From Sphingopyxis sp. H115 (GTDB taxonomy: Bacteria; Pseudomonadota; Alphaproteobacteria; Sphingomonadales; Sphingomonadaceae), in the NCBI RefSeq assembly GCF_001468465.1, contig NZ_LNSA01000002.1:124001-188000 (forward strand): a stretch of DNA of 64,000 bases. Direction: 5' to 3'. Below the pieces are notes generated by a model. It was given only the letters and a program-made list of their open reading frames with translations. It had not been told where the DNA came from and ran no database searches. A program made the translations under genes and the position numbers. Every line of letters starts with the position of its first letter. Position 1 is the stretch's first letter. This document shows, piece after piece, positions 56,860 through 64,000 of the stretch.

Positions 56860-57575
56860 CCGACACAGCGCCGTCAGCACGCATTGCGATCTATGATCTG
56901 GACCGGACAGTGTTGCGCAAACCGACCTTCACCCTGTTCCTGTTTTGGGCGGCGTGGCGTGATAAGCCGTGGCGCCTGCTGCTGCTGCCCGCGCTGGCCG
57001 CCCTGATGATCGGCTATGCGCTCCGCCTCTACGGACGCGACCGGTTCAAGCCGGCGGCCATCCGCCTGATGCTCGGTTCCGCGATATCGCCGGCTCGCGC
57101 CGAAAGGCTGGCAGCGCATTTTGCCGCATGGCGCGTTCCGCGCGATGTGCCCCCGGGCGCCGCCGCGTGCATCGCGCACGACCGTGCCGAGGGCTATCGC
57201 CTGCTCATGGCGACGGCTGCACCCGAATTTTATGCCACCGCGATCGCCGACGCGCTCGATTTCGATGCGATCGTCGCGTCGCGGCACCGCCGCGATGCTG
57301 CGGGAAACTGGCTGGCCGAGCTCGACGGGCCCAACTGCTATGGCGAAGAAAAGGCGCGGCGCGTCGCCGAATGGCTCGCGGCCAATGTCGGAACAGGCAC
57401 CGTCCATATTCGCGCCTATTCGGACCATGCCAGCGACGCACCGACCTTTGCGCTCGCAAATGAAGCCTGGCTGATCGGGCGCGGCGAAAAATTCATCCGG
57501 CGCGCGGCGCTGCATGGCTGGCGGAACGCGGATTTCGAGGACGCCACGGCGGACGCGGTGATTGGGGCCCGATAA
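56856..57575 (+). CDS. HAD-IB family phosphatase
   Basis: 239 residues. Catalytic Asp14 and Asp16 in IYDLDRTVL (motif DxDxT), and motif III appears as YSDHASDAP. A hydrophobic stretch around residues 43-60 in the cap suggests membrane association. The HAD-IB group includes SerB and phosphatases for phosphatidylglycerophosphate or lysophospholipids. In this operon it likely dephosphorylates a lipid or alcohol phosphate. Its TAA overlaps the next ATG. Confidence 0.88.
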   Translation: MTDTAPSARIAIYDLDRTVLRKPTFTLFLFWAAWRDKPWRLLLLPALAALMIGYALRLYGRDRFKPAAIRLMLGSAISPARAERLAAHFAAWRVPRDVPPGAAACIAHDRAEGYRLLMATAAPEFYATAIADALDFDAIVASRHRRDAAGNWLAELDGPNCYGEEKARRVAEWLAANVGTGTVHIRAYSDHASDAPTFALANEAWLIGRGEKFIRRAALHGWRNADFEDATADAVIGAR

Positions 57576-58714
57576 TGCGCATCCTTTTCCTGTTCATCGG
57601 CGAACCCCACCAGATCTTCCACGCTCTTCCCATTGCCGCCGAAATGGCGGCCGACGGCCATCAGATCGACGTGGCGGTCGCGGGCGCGGACCATTTGCGC
57701 ATGGTCGATCAAGTGGCCCACGCTTACCCTGGTTTCGTCCCCCGCGTGACGCTGCTCGGCCAAAGGGGGATCAGCCGCTGGCTGCGCGACCGCGCGCTCA
57801 TTCGCCACCCGCGCTTGCCGATCCTGTTCGGGGCGCTGCGCTTCCTGCGTCAATTCGACGCGATCGTGGTTCCCGAACGAACCACCACCGCGATCCGCCA
57901 CTTTCTTTCGCGGCGGACGCGTCTGATCTTCACGCCACACGGCGCCGGCGATCGCGCGATCATGCTCGACCCGCGCGACCGGCATTTCGATTTCGTGCTG
58001 GTCGCGGGGGAAAAAAGCGAACAGCGTCTGCTCGAAGCGGGAACGATCCGCCCGGGCCATTATGCGGTCAACGGCTATGTAAAGCTCGACCTTATGAAGC
58101 GATTGCAAAAAACCCGCGAACCCCTGTTCGACAACGATCGCCCTACCGTCCTTTACGCACCGCATTTCCATCGCGGACTGTCGTCATGGGATCGGTTCGG
58201 TCGCGATATCATCGGCTGGTTCGCCGCGCAGGACCGATATAATCTGGTGGTCGCGCCGCATGTCCGACTGTTTGCGGAAGCCGGCGACGCCGCGCGCGAA
58301 GCGGTGGAACGGCTCGCCATAGCCGACAAGATATTGGTCGACCTGCAATCCGACCGGCTCTTCGACATGAGCTATACGAGTGGCGCCGATATCTATCTTG
58401 GCGACGTCAGCAGCCAGGTTTACGAATTCCTCGGTACCCCGCGGCCGTGCCTGTTCCTCAATGCGCATCGCGTCAACTGGGTCGGCGATCCCGATTATCT
58501 TTTCTGGACGCTGGGAGATGTTCTGGACGACCTGACCCAATTGCCGGACGCACTCGACCAGGCGCCCGCACGGCACACGCTCTATTCGGCCGCGCAATGC
58601 GACAGGCTGGCCGAATCGATCGGCGGCGATCCCACCGGCGCGGCGCGGCGCGGCGCCGAGGCGATCTCGCGCTTCCTTGCAATGGGCGCCGGGAAGGATA
58701 AGAGCGGCCAATGA
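57575..58714 (+). CDS. CDP-glycerol glycerophosphotransferase-like protein
   Basis: 379 residues. A GT-B-like two-domain protein: residues 1-160 form the acceptor half, then TVLYAPHFHRGLSSW and the donor half with SYTSGADIYLGDVSSQVYEFL and CLFLNAHRVNW. The HRG...SS and D(V/Y)SSxxYEF pattern is that of TagB/TagF enzymes, which add glycerol-phosphate or ribitol-phosphate from CDP donors. Such genes are unusual in a Gram-negative bacterium. Coupled to the HAD and CDP-alcohol genes. Confidence 0.8.
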   Translation: MRILFLFIGEPHQIFHALPIAAEMAADGHQIDVAVAGADHLRMVDQVAHAYPGFVPRVTLLGQRGISRWLRDRALIRHPRLPILFGALRFLRQFDAIVVPERTTTAIRHFLSRRTRLIFTPHGAGDRAIMLDPRDRHFDFVLVAGEKSEQRLLEAGTIRPGHYAVNGYVKLDLMKRLQKTREPLFDNDRPTVLYAPHFHRGLSSWDRFGRDIIGWFAAQDRYNLVVAPHVRLFAEAGDAAREAVERLAIADKILVDLQSDRLFDMSYTSGADIYLGDVSSQVYEFLGTPRPCLFLNAHRVNWVGDPDYLFWTLGDVLDDLTQLPDALDQAPARHTLYSAAQCDRLAESIGGDPTGAARRGAEAISRFLAMGAGKDKSGQ

Positions 58715-59814
58715 TCGATACCCCCGCCTTGCCCGCCCTGACACCGATTGGCGACAATCCGACGCCGCTTTGGGGCATGTCCAATGCCGAACGCCTGCGT
58801 CGGCTGGCCCGCGCGGAGGGCTTGCCCGACGCCTCTCCGCCATCGAGCGCGCATCTCTACGCCAACCTCGACTATGTCTTCGACCCGGTCTGGCTGCGCC
58901 ATATCGTGACGCTGCCCAACACGGTTCTGATGGACGGCGATGCGCTTGTAATGGCGCATCTGACGGGTGGTTTGCGTCCCGAGGATATGGCGAGCCATCG
59001 CGGCGCGTTGACGATCATCGATTATCGCGCCAACCCGCAAATTTATAACCGCCAGCTGCGCAAGCTCGATTGCCCGTTCGTGCAGCGGCTAACCCCCGAG
59101 ACGCGGCGCCAAATCGAACGGAAAAGCTATTTCGGCGCCTATAAGGGCGTCACCGACGCCCTGACGAAATATCTCTGGCCGGAGCTGGCCTTTTGGCTGA
59201 CGCGCGGCGCCGCGAGCATCGGCATGACCCCGAACATGGTCACCGCAATCGGCGCCGCGCTTTGCGTCTATGCCACCTACCTCTTTGCTTACGGTCACTA
59301 CTGGACCGGCATGCTCGCGGGCTTCGTCTTCATGGTGCTCGACACGGTCGATGGGAAGCTCGCGCGCTGCACGATCACCTCGTCGAAATGGGGCAATGTC
59401 GCCGATCATGGCGTCGACCTGATCCATCCGCCCTTCTGGTGGTATTTCTGGGGCGTCGGGCTTGGCACCTGGGGCCTTGCGCTGTCCGGTCAGACCTTTC
59501 TTTGGGTGATGATCGCAGTCGTCGCGGGCTACATACTCCAGCGCGTGATCGAGGGGTTATTCATCAAGGATTTCGGCATGGACATCCATGTCTGGCAACG
59601 GTTCGACAGCCAGTTTCGCCTGGTCACCGCGCGGCGCAATCCGAACTTCGCGATCCTCTTTTTCGCAACGCTCGCCGGACGCCCCGACATCGGCCTGATC
59701 GCGGTGGCGTGGTGGACGGTCATCTCGCTGATCGTCCATGCGGTGCGGCTGGTGCAGGCCTATGCCGTCAAGCGTTCGGGCTACCCGATCACCAGCTGGA
59801 TGGAAGAAGCATGA
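58711..59814 (+). CDS. CDP-alcohol phosphatidyltransferase with extra N-terminal domain
   Basis: 367 residues. The catalytic motif DxxDGxxARx8Gx3Dx3D is complete: D211, D214, G215, A218, R219, G228, D232 and D236. Six membrane helices follow from about residue 150. The N-terminal 150 residues (ANLDYVFDPVWLRHIVTLPN, DGDALVMAHLTGG) look like the C-terminal half of a sugar-nucleotidyltransferase, as in the fused inositol-P cytidylyltransferase/DIPP synthase. The YKGVTDALTKYLW and ITPN-like (GMTPNMVT) linkers also match that group. It joins a CDP-activated alcohol to another alcohol or lipid. Confidence 0.9.
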   Translation: MIDTPALPALTPIGDNPTPLWGMSNAERLRRLARAEGLPDASPPSSAHLYANLDYVFDPVWLRHIVTLPNTVLMDGDALVMAHLTGGLRPEDMASHRGALTIIDYRANPQIYNRQLRKLDCPFVQRLTPETRRQIERKSYFGAYKGVTDALTKYLWPELAFWLTRGAASIGMTPNMVTAIGAALCVYATYLFAYGHYWTGMLAGFVFMVLDTVDGKLARCTITSSKWGNVADHGVDLIHPPFWWYFWGVGLGTWGLALSGQTFLWVMIAVVAGYILQRVIEGLFIKDFGMDIHVWQRFDSQFRLVTARRNPNFAILFFATLAGRPDIGLIAVAWWTVISLIVHAVRLVQAYAVKRSGYPITSWMEEA

Positions 59815-60239
59815 ACGAAACCATCGCGAAATTCGGCCACCCCGCGACGCTGGTCGCTGAATACGATCACTGGGTCGTGCTGCTGCGTCCGGCGCAGCCG
59901 ACGCTCGGCGCGCTCGTGCTCGCGGCAAAGTCCGACGCAACGGCGTTCGGCGACCTGCCCGCCGAAGCGCATGCCGAACTCAAGGTCGCGACCACTGCGA
60001 TCGAAGCCGCGCTGGGCCAGGCGGTCGGTTATGCCAAGATCAACTATCTGATGCTGATGATGGTCGATCCGCACGTCCATTTCCACGTTCTGCCACGCTA
60101 CGACGGCGAACGTTCGGGCGCGGGGCTGACAGTCGCCGATGCCGGCTGGCCGGCGCAGCCCGACCTCGGACACGCGGTCAAGCTGGGCGACGCACAGGTC
60201 GCGGCGCTCACCGGCTGGCTCAAACCCTATTTCGCGTAA
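59811..60239 (+). CDS. HIT-family nucleotide hydrolase/transferase
   Basis: 142 residues from ATG 59811, overlapping the CDP-alcohol gene by four bases. The histidine triad is H88-V-H90-F-H92 in DPHVHFHVLPR. HIT proteins split nucleotide phosphoanhydrides; in this setting hydrolysis of a CDP- or AMP-linked intermediate is plausible but unproved. The 3' end overlaps a convergent nucleotidyltransferase by 13 bp. Confidence 0.9.
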   Translation: MNETIAKFGHPATLVAEYDHWVVLLRPAQPTLGALVLAAKSDATAFGDLPAEAHAELKVATTAIEAALGQAVGYAKINYLMLMMVDPHVHFHVLPRYDGERSGAGLTVADAGWPAQPDLGHAVKLGDAQVAALTGWLKPYFA

Positions 60240-60991
60240 CGGCCTTCCTCGGCCCATTTCGCGGTGAGCGCGTCGGCGGCGTCGACGTCCTGCGGGAAGT
60301 CGACTTCCTGCCATTCGAGCCCTTCGATCGATACGGTGCCGACGCGGTTGCCCTTCGCGATGATGTCGATTGCGCGCAGATACCAGCGTTCAACCCCGTC
60401 GGGGGTGCGCATCATCTGGTCAACCTGGTTGCGGAAGATCGACGGACCGTCGCCCACGAAGGCGAGCATGCCGATCGATTCGGCATTGGTGTCCGGGGGC
60501 AGCAGCCGCTTGCCGATATGGTGCAGCCGCCCCTCGGCGTCGCGGTTCACCTTCATGTCGTCGTCGTCATAGTCGGGTTTGACGTCGACAGTGACGTTGA
60601 TCGCCTCGTTCGCGCCCGCGATTAGCTTCGACACGATTTCGTCCGAGACGATGGTGTCGCCGTTGAGGATGATGAAATCGCGGTCCATCTCCTCGCGCGC
60701 GATCCAGCAGGTGCCCAAATTGTCGGCGACCTGGAAAAAGGGATTGAACAAAGTGCGGATACGCGCGCCGGTGTCGCGATAGAGCTGGAGCGCATGATCC
60801 TCGACGCGCTCGGTGCGAAAACCCGTAACGACAACAATGTCCTTGATCCCGTTCGCGACGAGTGCCGCGACCTGCCAGCTGATCAGGCTGCGGCCGTTGA
60901 ACTCGATCAGGCATTTGGGAACGTCGCGGGTCAGCGGCAGAAGGCGCGAGCCCTGCCCCGCCGACAGGATAATGGCTTTGTCGATGCTCAT
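60227..60991 (-). CDS. Sugar-phosphate/alcohol-phosphate nucleotidyltransferase (LicC-like)
   Basis: 254 residues from ATG 60991; a longer open frame upstream overlaps the next gene and is not used. AIILSAGQGSRLLPLT is the nucleotide-binding loop, VPKCLIEFNGRSLISW the substrate region, and FIILNGDTIV the metal-binding Asp. The YDDDDMKV stretch and the overall length resemble phosphocholine and related alcohol-phosphate cytidylyltransferases. It may supply the CDP-alcohol used by the divergent phosphotransferase. Overlaps the next gene (ATGA). Confidence 0.87.
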   Translation of the reverse strand: MSIDKAIILSAGQGSRLLPLTRDVPKCLIEFNGRSLISWQVAALVANGIKDIVVVTGFRTERVEDHALQLYRDTGARIRTLFNPFFQVADNLGTCWIAREEMDRDFIILNGDTIVSDEIVSKLIAGANEAINVTVDVKPDYDDDDMKVNRDAEGRLHHIGKRLLPPDTNAESIGMLAFVGDGPSIFRNQVDQMMRTPDGVERWYLRAIDIIAKGNRVGTVSIEGLEWQEVDFPQDVDAADALTAKWAEEGRYAK

Positions 60992-61782
60992 AGCGGCTGG
61001 CCTATAGCCGCTTCGCGGCGCGCGGCAAATATCGCTTCGATCAGCTCGATATCGGCGGGCTTGTCGGCGTCGATGCACGCCTCGGGCTCGGACATCGGCA
61101 CGACCTTCGCCGTCAGCCCGAACCGGAGTCCGGCGCGCGCGATTCCCTGCTGGATCGTGAAGAGGCGAAGCAGCGCACAGACAAGCAACCACGGTCCGAA
61201 AGCCGCAATGATCTTCAGCCCTTTCTTGCGGTCGCGTTCGATACGCCCCCAAAAATCGAGCAACGGCAGCACGCGGCGTCCACGAAGCCAAAACATGTTC
61301 GCGCCCGACCACCAACCGCCGCGAAATTTAAGCCAGGTACGCTTCGACTGCGGATAGCGCGCGAGCAGAACCTCGCGTTCGACCATCGCCACCGCAACGT
61401 CGCTGTCGTCGGCGCCGCGCAGGAACTCGGCGACCATCGTCGGCGTCAGCAGCACATTGTCGGCGGTCGTGACAAGCAGTGGATCGTCGCCCGGCGGCAG
61501 CGCGGCGGCGAGCGAGCTGCTGATTCCTTGTCCCGAATCGACGAAATGCAGATCGGCAAAGCCCGCCAGCTCCGGTTCGGCGGCGAGTCCCGCGCTGTTC
61601 TGCGCGAGGATCGTGATCGCGCCGACGTCGGACGATGCGCGGAGCGCCGCCACGGCATGAACGAGCATTGCCTGCCCCGCGATCGGCAGCATCGCCTTGG
61701 TCGATACGCCGCTACCCGTCAGCAACGGATCGGGGCCGGGGCGGCTACCCGCGAGGATAATCGCCGGAATCGGCTCTTTCAT
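60988..61782 (-). CDS. MobA-like nucleotidyltransferase
   Basis: 264 residues. PAIILAGSRPGPDPLL is the NTP loop in a variant form, with VSTKAMLPIAGQAMLVHAVA and LLVTTADNVLLTP giving the metal site. The C-terminal half (LLDFWGRIERDRKKGLKI) contains a hydrophobic segment not found in MobA, suggesting membrane contact. It is coupled to the LicC-like gene, so two activating enzymes are made together. Substrate unknown. Confidence 0.82.
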   Translation of the reverse strand: MKEPIPAIILAGSRPGPDPLLTGSGVSTKAMLPIAGQAMLVHAVAALRASSDVGAITILAQNSAGLAAEPELAGFADLHFVDSGQGISSSLAAALPPGDDPLLVTTADNVLLTPTMVAEFLRGADDSDVAVAMVEREVLLARYPQSKRTWLKFRGGWWSGANMFWLRGRRVLPLLDFWGRIERDRKKGLKIIAAFGPWLLVCALLRLFTIQQGIARAGLRFGLTAKVVPMSEPEACIDADKPADIELIEAIFAARREAAIGQPL

Positions 61783-62735
61783 TGTGCGGCCTTGGCGGGG
61801 GGCGCGACCCGCCGCGCCGTGACGCCGCGTAGGAAATCGGCCGCCTCGTCAAGCACCGGCCCGCGGTTTCGGAACGGCGCGGCAAGCGCCATAACGATGC
61901 CCGTATGTCCCATGCCCGGATAGATGCGCAGCGCGGCCGAGCCGCCCGCACGCTCGATCGCCGCAGCAAGATTCTGGCTATTGCGCGGGCGCACCACCTC
62001 GTCCTCGTCGCCGGTCGCAAGCCACAGCGGCGGCGCATCGCCGCGCGCGAAATGGATAGGCTGCGTCCGTTCGGCGGGCCTGACTTTCCCCATCGCCCGG
62101 TCGCCCCGGCCGCCTTTTTCGAACGGCAGGAAATCATAGGGTCCCGCCAGCCCGACCACGCCGCGGATGATTGAGGGGTCGCTCTTCGCAGCCCGCAGCC
62201 ATTGCGGGTCGAGCGCGAGCATTGCGGCATTATAGGCGCCCGCAGAATGGCCCATCAGCGCGATGCGGTCGGGGTCGCCGCCAAGTCCTCCGATATGCTC
62301 GTGCGTCCACGCGGTCGCCGCGGCACTATCTTCGATAAAATCGGGCCAATGCGCCTTGGGTACCAGCCGGTAGTCGGGGATCACGACGACAAAGCCCTCC
62401 CGTGCCAGCGCTCGCCCGGCGAACCCGTAGCTGCCCCGTTCGCCGCTGTCCCAGCCGCCGCCGTAGAAGAAGACGATGACAGGCAACCGATCCCCCTCGC
62501 GGAGATTGTCGGGAACCCAGATATCGAGCGACTGACGCGGACCCCGGCCATAGGTTTGGTCGGCGAGCAGTAGCCGGGCGCCATCGCCCTGCCCAAGCAA
62601 TTTGTCGGCCATGTTGAGCGATTTGGCGCCGCCTGCGACGATCATCTTGGCGCCGCCGCCGAACAGCAGCACGAGCAGCAGCAGCACGAATAGGATTTTG
62701 ATCAACCGTTGTCCCTTGACTTCGCGCCCCGTCAT
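61779..62735 (-). CDS. Membrane-anchored carboxylesterase (BD-FAE-like alpha/beta hydrolase)
   Basis: 318 residues. One membrane helix (about 11-27) leaves the enzyme outside the cytoplasm. The oxyanion HGG motif appears as FFYGGGWDSG, the nucleophile is S164 in MGHSAGAYNA, the acid lies in TGDEDEVV and the His in GMGHTG. Similar proteins remove acetyl or acyl groups from sugars and small esters. It overlaps the MobA-like gene by four bases and diverges from the lipid kinase. Confidence 0.9.
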   Translation of the reverse strand: MTGREVKGQRLIKILFVLLLLVLLFGGGAKMIVAGGAKSLNMADKLLGQGDGARLLLADQTYGRGPRQSLDIWVPDNLREGDRLPVIVFFYGGGWDSGERGSYGFAGRALAREGFVVVIPDYRLVPKAHWPDFIEDSAAATAWTHEHIGGLGGDPDRIALMGHSAGAYNAAMLALDPQWLRAAKSDPSIIRGVVGLAGPYDFLPFEKGGRGDRAMGKVRPAERTQPIHFARGDAPPLWLATGDEDEVVRPRNSQNLAAAIERAGGSAALRIYPGMGHTGIVMALAAPFRNRGPVLDEAADFLRGVTARRVAPPAKAAQ

Positions 62736-62819
62736 AAGGTCCGCGCCCTACAGTGCGCCCGCGCTCGTAACAAGCGTACAACATCGGTTACCTTTTCCCA
62801 TGTCATGCGTATCGAGCCC

Positions 62820-63659
62820 ATGACCTATCGCCCCGCCCGCCCCGCGCTTGTCTGCAACAACCAGAGCGGGAGCTACGACGAAGAACGAGCTGAGCAGATC
62901 GCTGCGCTTTGTAGCGATGCCGGATCTCCGATCGTCGCGCACTTCTGCTTGCCCGACGACGCGCTTCCGACCCGCTCCCGGCTCGAAGCGGACGGCATCG
63001 ACACTGCGATCGTCTGGACCGGCGACGGCACGATCAATGCCGCCGTGGCCGCGCTGGCTGGGTGGGGCGGGACGCTGCTAGTGCTTCCCGGGGGCACGCT
63101 CAACCTTTTGTCGAAACGGCTCCACGGCGACCGCCCGCTCGAGGAAATTCTGGCGGACGCGCTTGCCGGGCGCTGCAGGCGCGAATATCCGCCGACGGTC
63201 GAATGTCCTGCAGGCCGTGCGATGGTTAACATGATTGCGGGGCCGACGACGATCTGGGCGGAAGTGCGCGAGCAGGTGCGCCAGCGCGACATCGCGGGCG
63301 CCGCCGCGCTCGTCCCCGAAGCTTTCGAACAAAGCATGGGCGGCGAAGCGGTGCATCTCGAAGGCGATGACCGCGCCTTTCAGGCGATCAGCATGACGCC
63401 TTCGGCCGACGGCATCATGATCGACGGCCTGCTGGCCGATACACCCACCCTGCTGCTCCGGCACGCTATCGCTTGGATTGGCGGCGATTTTCGTGACGGT
63501 CCCAGCGAAGAGCTCGCCACGCGGCCCAGCGCGACGATCGTTTCGGCCGAACCGCTCGGTCTGTTGATGGACGGCGAATCGACCGAGGGAAGCGCGCGCG
63601 TCACCGTCTCCATCGCCCCCGCGCCGGTCGCCTTCATCGTAACGCGCGCCACGGCATGA
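62820..63659 (+). CDS. Diacylglycerol/ceramide kinase-like lipid kinase
   Basis: 279 residues from ATG 62820; ATG 62805 is also possible. The DAGK catalytic motif WTGDGTINAAVAAL (68-71 GDGT) and LPGGTLNLL (90-95) are present. The C-terminal half is beta-rich, as in the YegS/BmrU lipid kinases. In Caulobacter a related kinase phosphorylates ceramide, so sphingolipid substrate is attractive in this order but is inference. It overlaps the metallophosphoesterase start (ATGA). Confidence 0.85.
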   Translation: MTYRPARPALVCNNQSGSYDEERAEQIAALCSDAGSPIVAHFCLPDDALPTRSRLEADGIDTAIVWTGDGTINAAVAALAGWGGTLLVLPGGTLNLLSKRLHGDRPLEEILADALAGRCRREYPPTVECPAGRAMVNMIAGPTTIWAEVREQVRQRDIAGAAALVPEAFEQSMGGEAVHLEGDDRAFQAISMTPSADGIMIDGLLADTPTLLLRHAIAWIGGDFRDGPSEELATRPSATIVSAEPLGLLMDGESTEGSARVTVSIAPAPVAFIVTRATA

Positions 63660-64000
63660 CGCGGCTCTTTCACATCAGCGACCTGCATTTTGGTTTGGAG
63701 GATCGTGCGGCGCTCGCCTGGTTCACCGACTGCGTGCAGCGCGAGAGTCCCGATGCCGTGCTGATCACGGGTGACCTCACGATGCGCGCGCGCAGCCGCG
63801 AATTCGCTGCGGCATGCGACTGGATCGGCGCGCTCGACGTGCCCGTGACCGTCGAGGTAGGCAATCACGACCTGCCTTATTTCAACCCCGTCGAGCGATT
63901 CTTCTTTCCCTATCGCCGCATTCGCGGGATCGAGCGCCTTGTCGAGCGCGAAATCGACCTCCCCGGGGTCGCGGTGGTGCCATTGAAGACGACGGCGCGC
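63656..64000 (+). CDS. Metallophosphoesterase (partial, 3' end off window)
   Basis: 115 residues visible. Calcineurin-like metal motifs are ISDLHFG (D9, H11), LITGDLTM (D40) and EVGNHDLP (N70, H71). The later histidine motifs lie outside. Family members hydrolyse phosphodiesters or, as in LpxH, pyrophosphate bonds in nucleotide-linked lipids. It is coupled to the lipid kinase, so it probably acts on the same lipid intermediate. Confidence 0.9.
   Translation, partial: MTRLFHISDLHFGLEDRAALAWFTDCVQRESPDAVLITGDLTMRARSREFAAACDWIGALDVPVTVEVGNHDLPYFNPVERFFFPYRRIRGIERLVEREIDLPGVAVVPLKTTAR

Noticed and set aside
60992..61315. N-terminal extension of the LicC-like nucleotidyltransferase frame
   Set aside because: It is Arg-rich, overlaps the MobA-like gene in another frame, and the nucleotide-binding loop begins just after the ATG at 60991.

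Overview
The window is one continuous piece of a high-GC alphaproteobacterial chromosome, most likely from the order Sphingomonadales (Sphingopyxis/Sphingomonas-like). Pointers are the cell-cycle regulator TrcR, a DUF1192 protein, a class II DAHP synthase, a split arrangement of TCA-cycle genes, COQ4-type ubiquinone synthesis and intergenic palindromes built on a TCGACTTCGCTCG-type core. About 67 genes are packed tightly. ATGA, GTGA and TAATG overlaps are common. I see no insertion sequence, prophage, CRISPR array, rRNA or tRNA.

Left part (1-24 kb). It starts inside xseB and continues with two small membrane-protein genes, purL, a DUF72 gene, coq4 divergent from a nitroreductase, a DUF418 membrane protein and a lone Hpt protein. 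An envelope/ribosome operon follows (yfgM-like, bamB, der and a TusA-like gene), then panB, a cassette of two paralogous small membrane proteins with an XRE regulator, a HerA-like ATPase, DUF1192, a quinone oxidoreductase, a lipoprotein, trcR, a metallo-beta-lactamase-fold hydrolase, a PF10118 hydrolase divergent from its probable TetR regulator, and obgE.

Middle part (24-50 kb). Intergenic palindromic repeats are concentrated here. Genes include mipA/ompV-like, a methyltransferase-like protein, a GNAT protein, an nfeD/SPFH pair, a CitE-like lyase, an M28 peptidase, DAHP synthase, a membrane cyclic-nucleotide-binding protein, an ArsC-like protein with a lipoprotein phosphodiesterase, and proB with an epimerase and sppA. 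A long minus-strand run then carries mdh, a small membrane protein, sucD, sucA, odhB, lpdA, an M20 amidohydrolase, a TRIC channel, an MpaB-type oxygenase and an alpha/beta hydrolase. It covers most of the lower TCA cycle but lacks sucC.

Right part (50-64 kb). A polysaccharide deacetylase is followed on the other strand by sdhB, a metallo-hydrolase lipoprotein, a hot-dog thioesterase and zapE, all translationally coupled. The last 9 kb is a compact two-strand cluster: flippase, HAD phosphatase, CDP-glycerol-type transferase, CDP-alcohol phosphotransferase with an unusual N-terminal domain, HIT protein, two nucleotidyltransferases, membrane-anchored esterase, lipid kinase and metallophosphoesterase (cut by the window end). 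Taken together it looks like a pathway for a phosphodiester-linked lipid head group or surface glycolipid, plausibly on sphingolipids. This is the best candidate for an undescribed system. A second notable signal is a near-identical 19-bp operator/promoter element upstream of coq4 and of the TetR/PF10118 pair 16 kb away.
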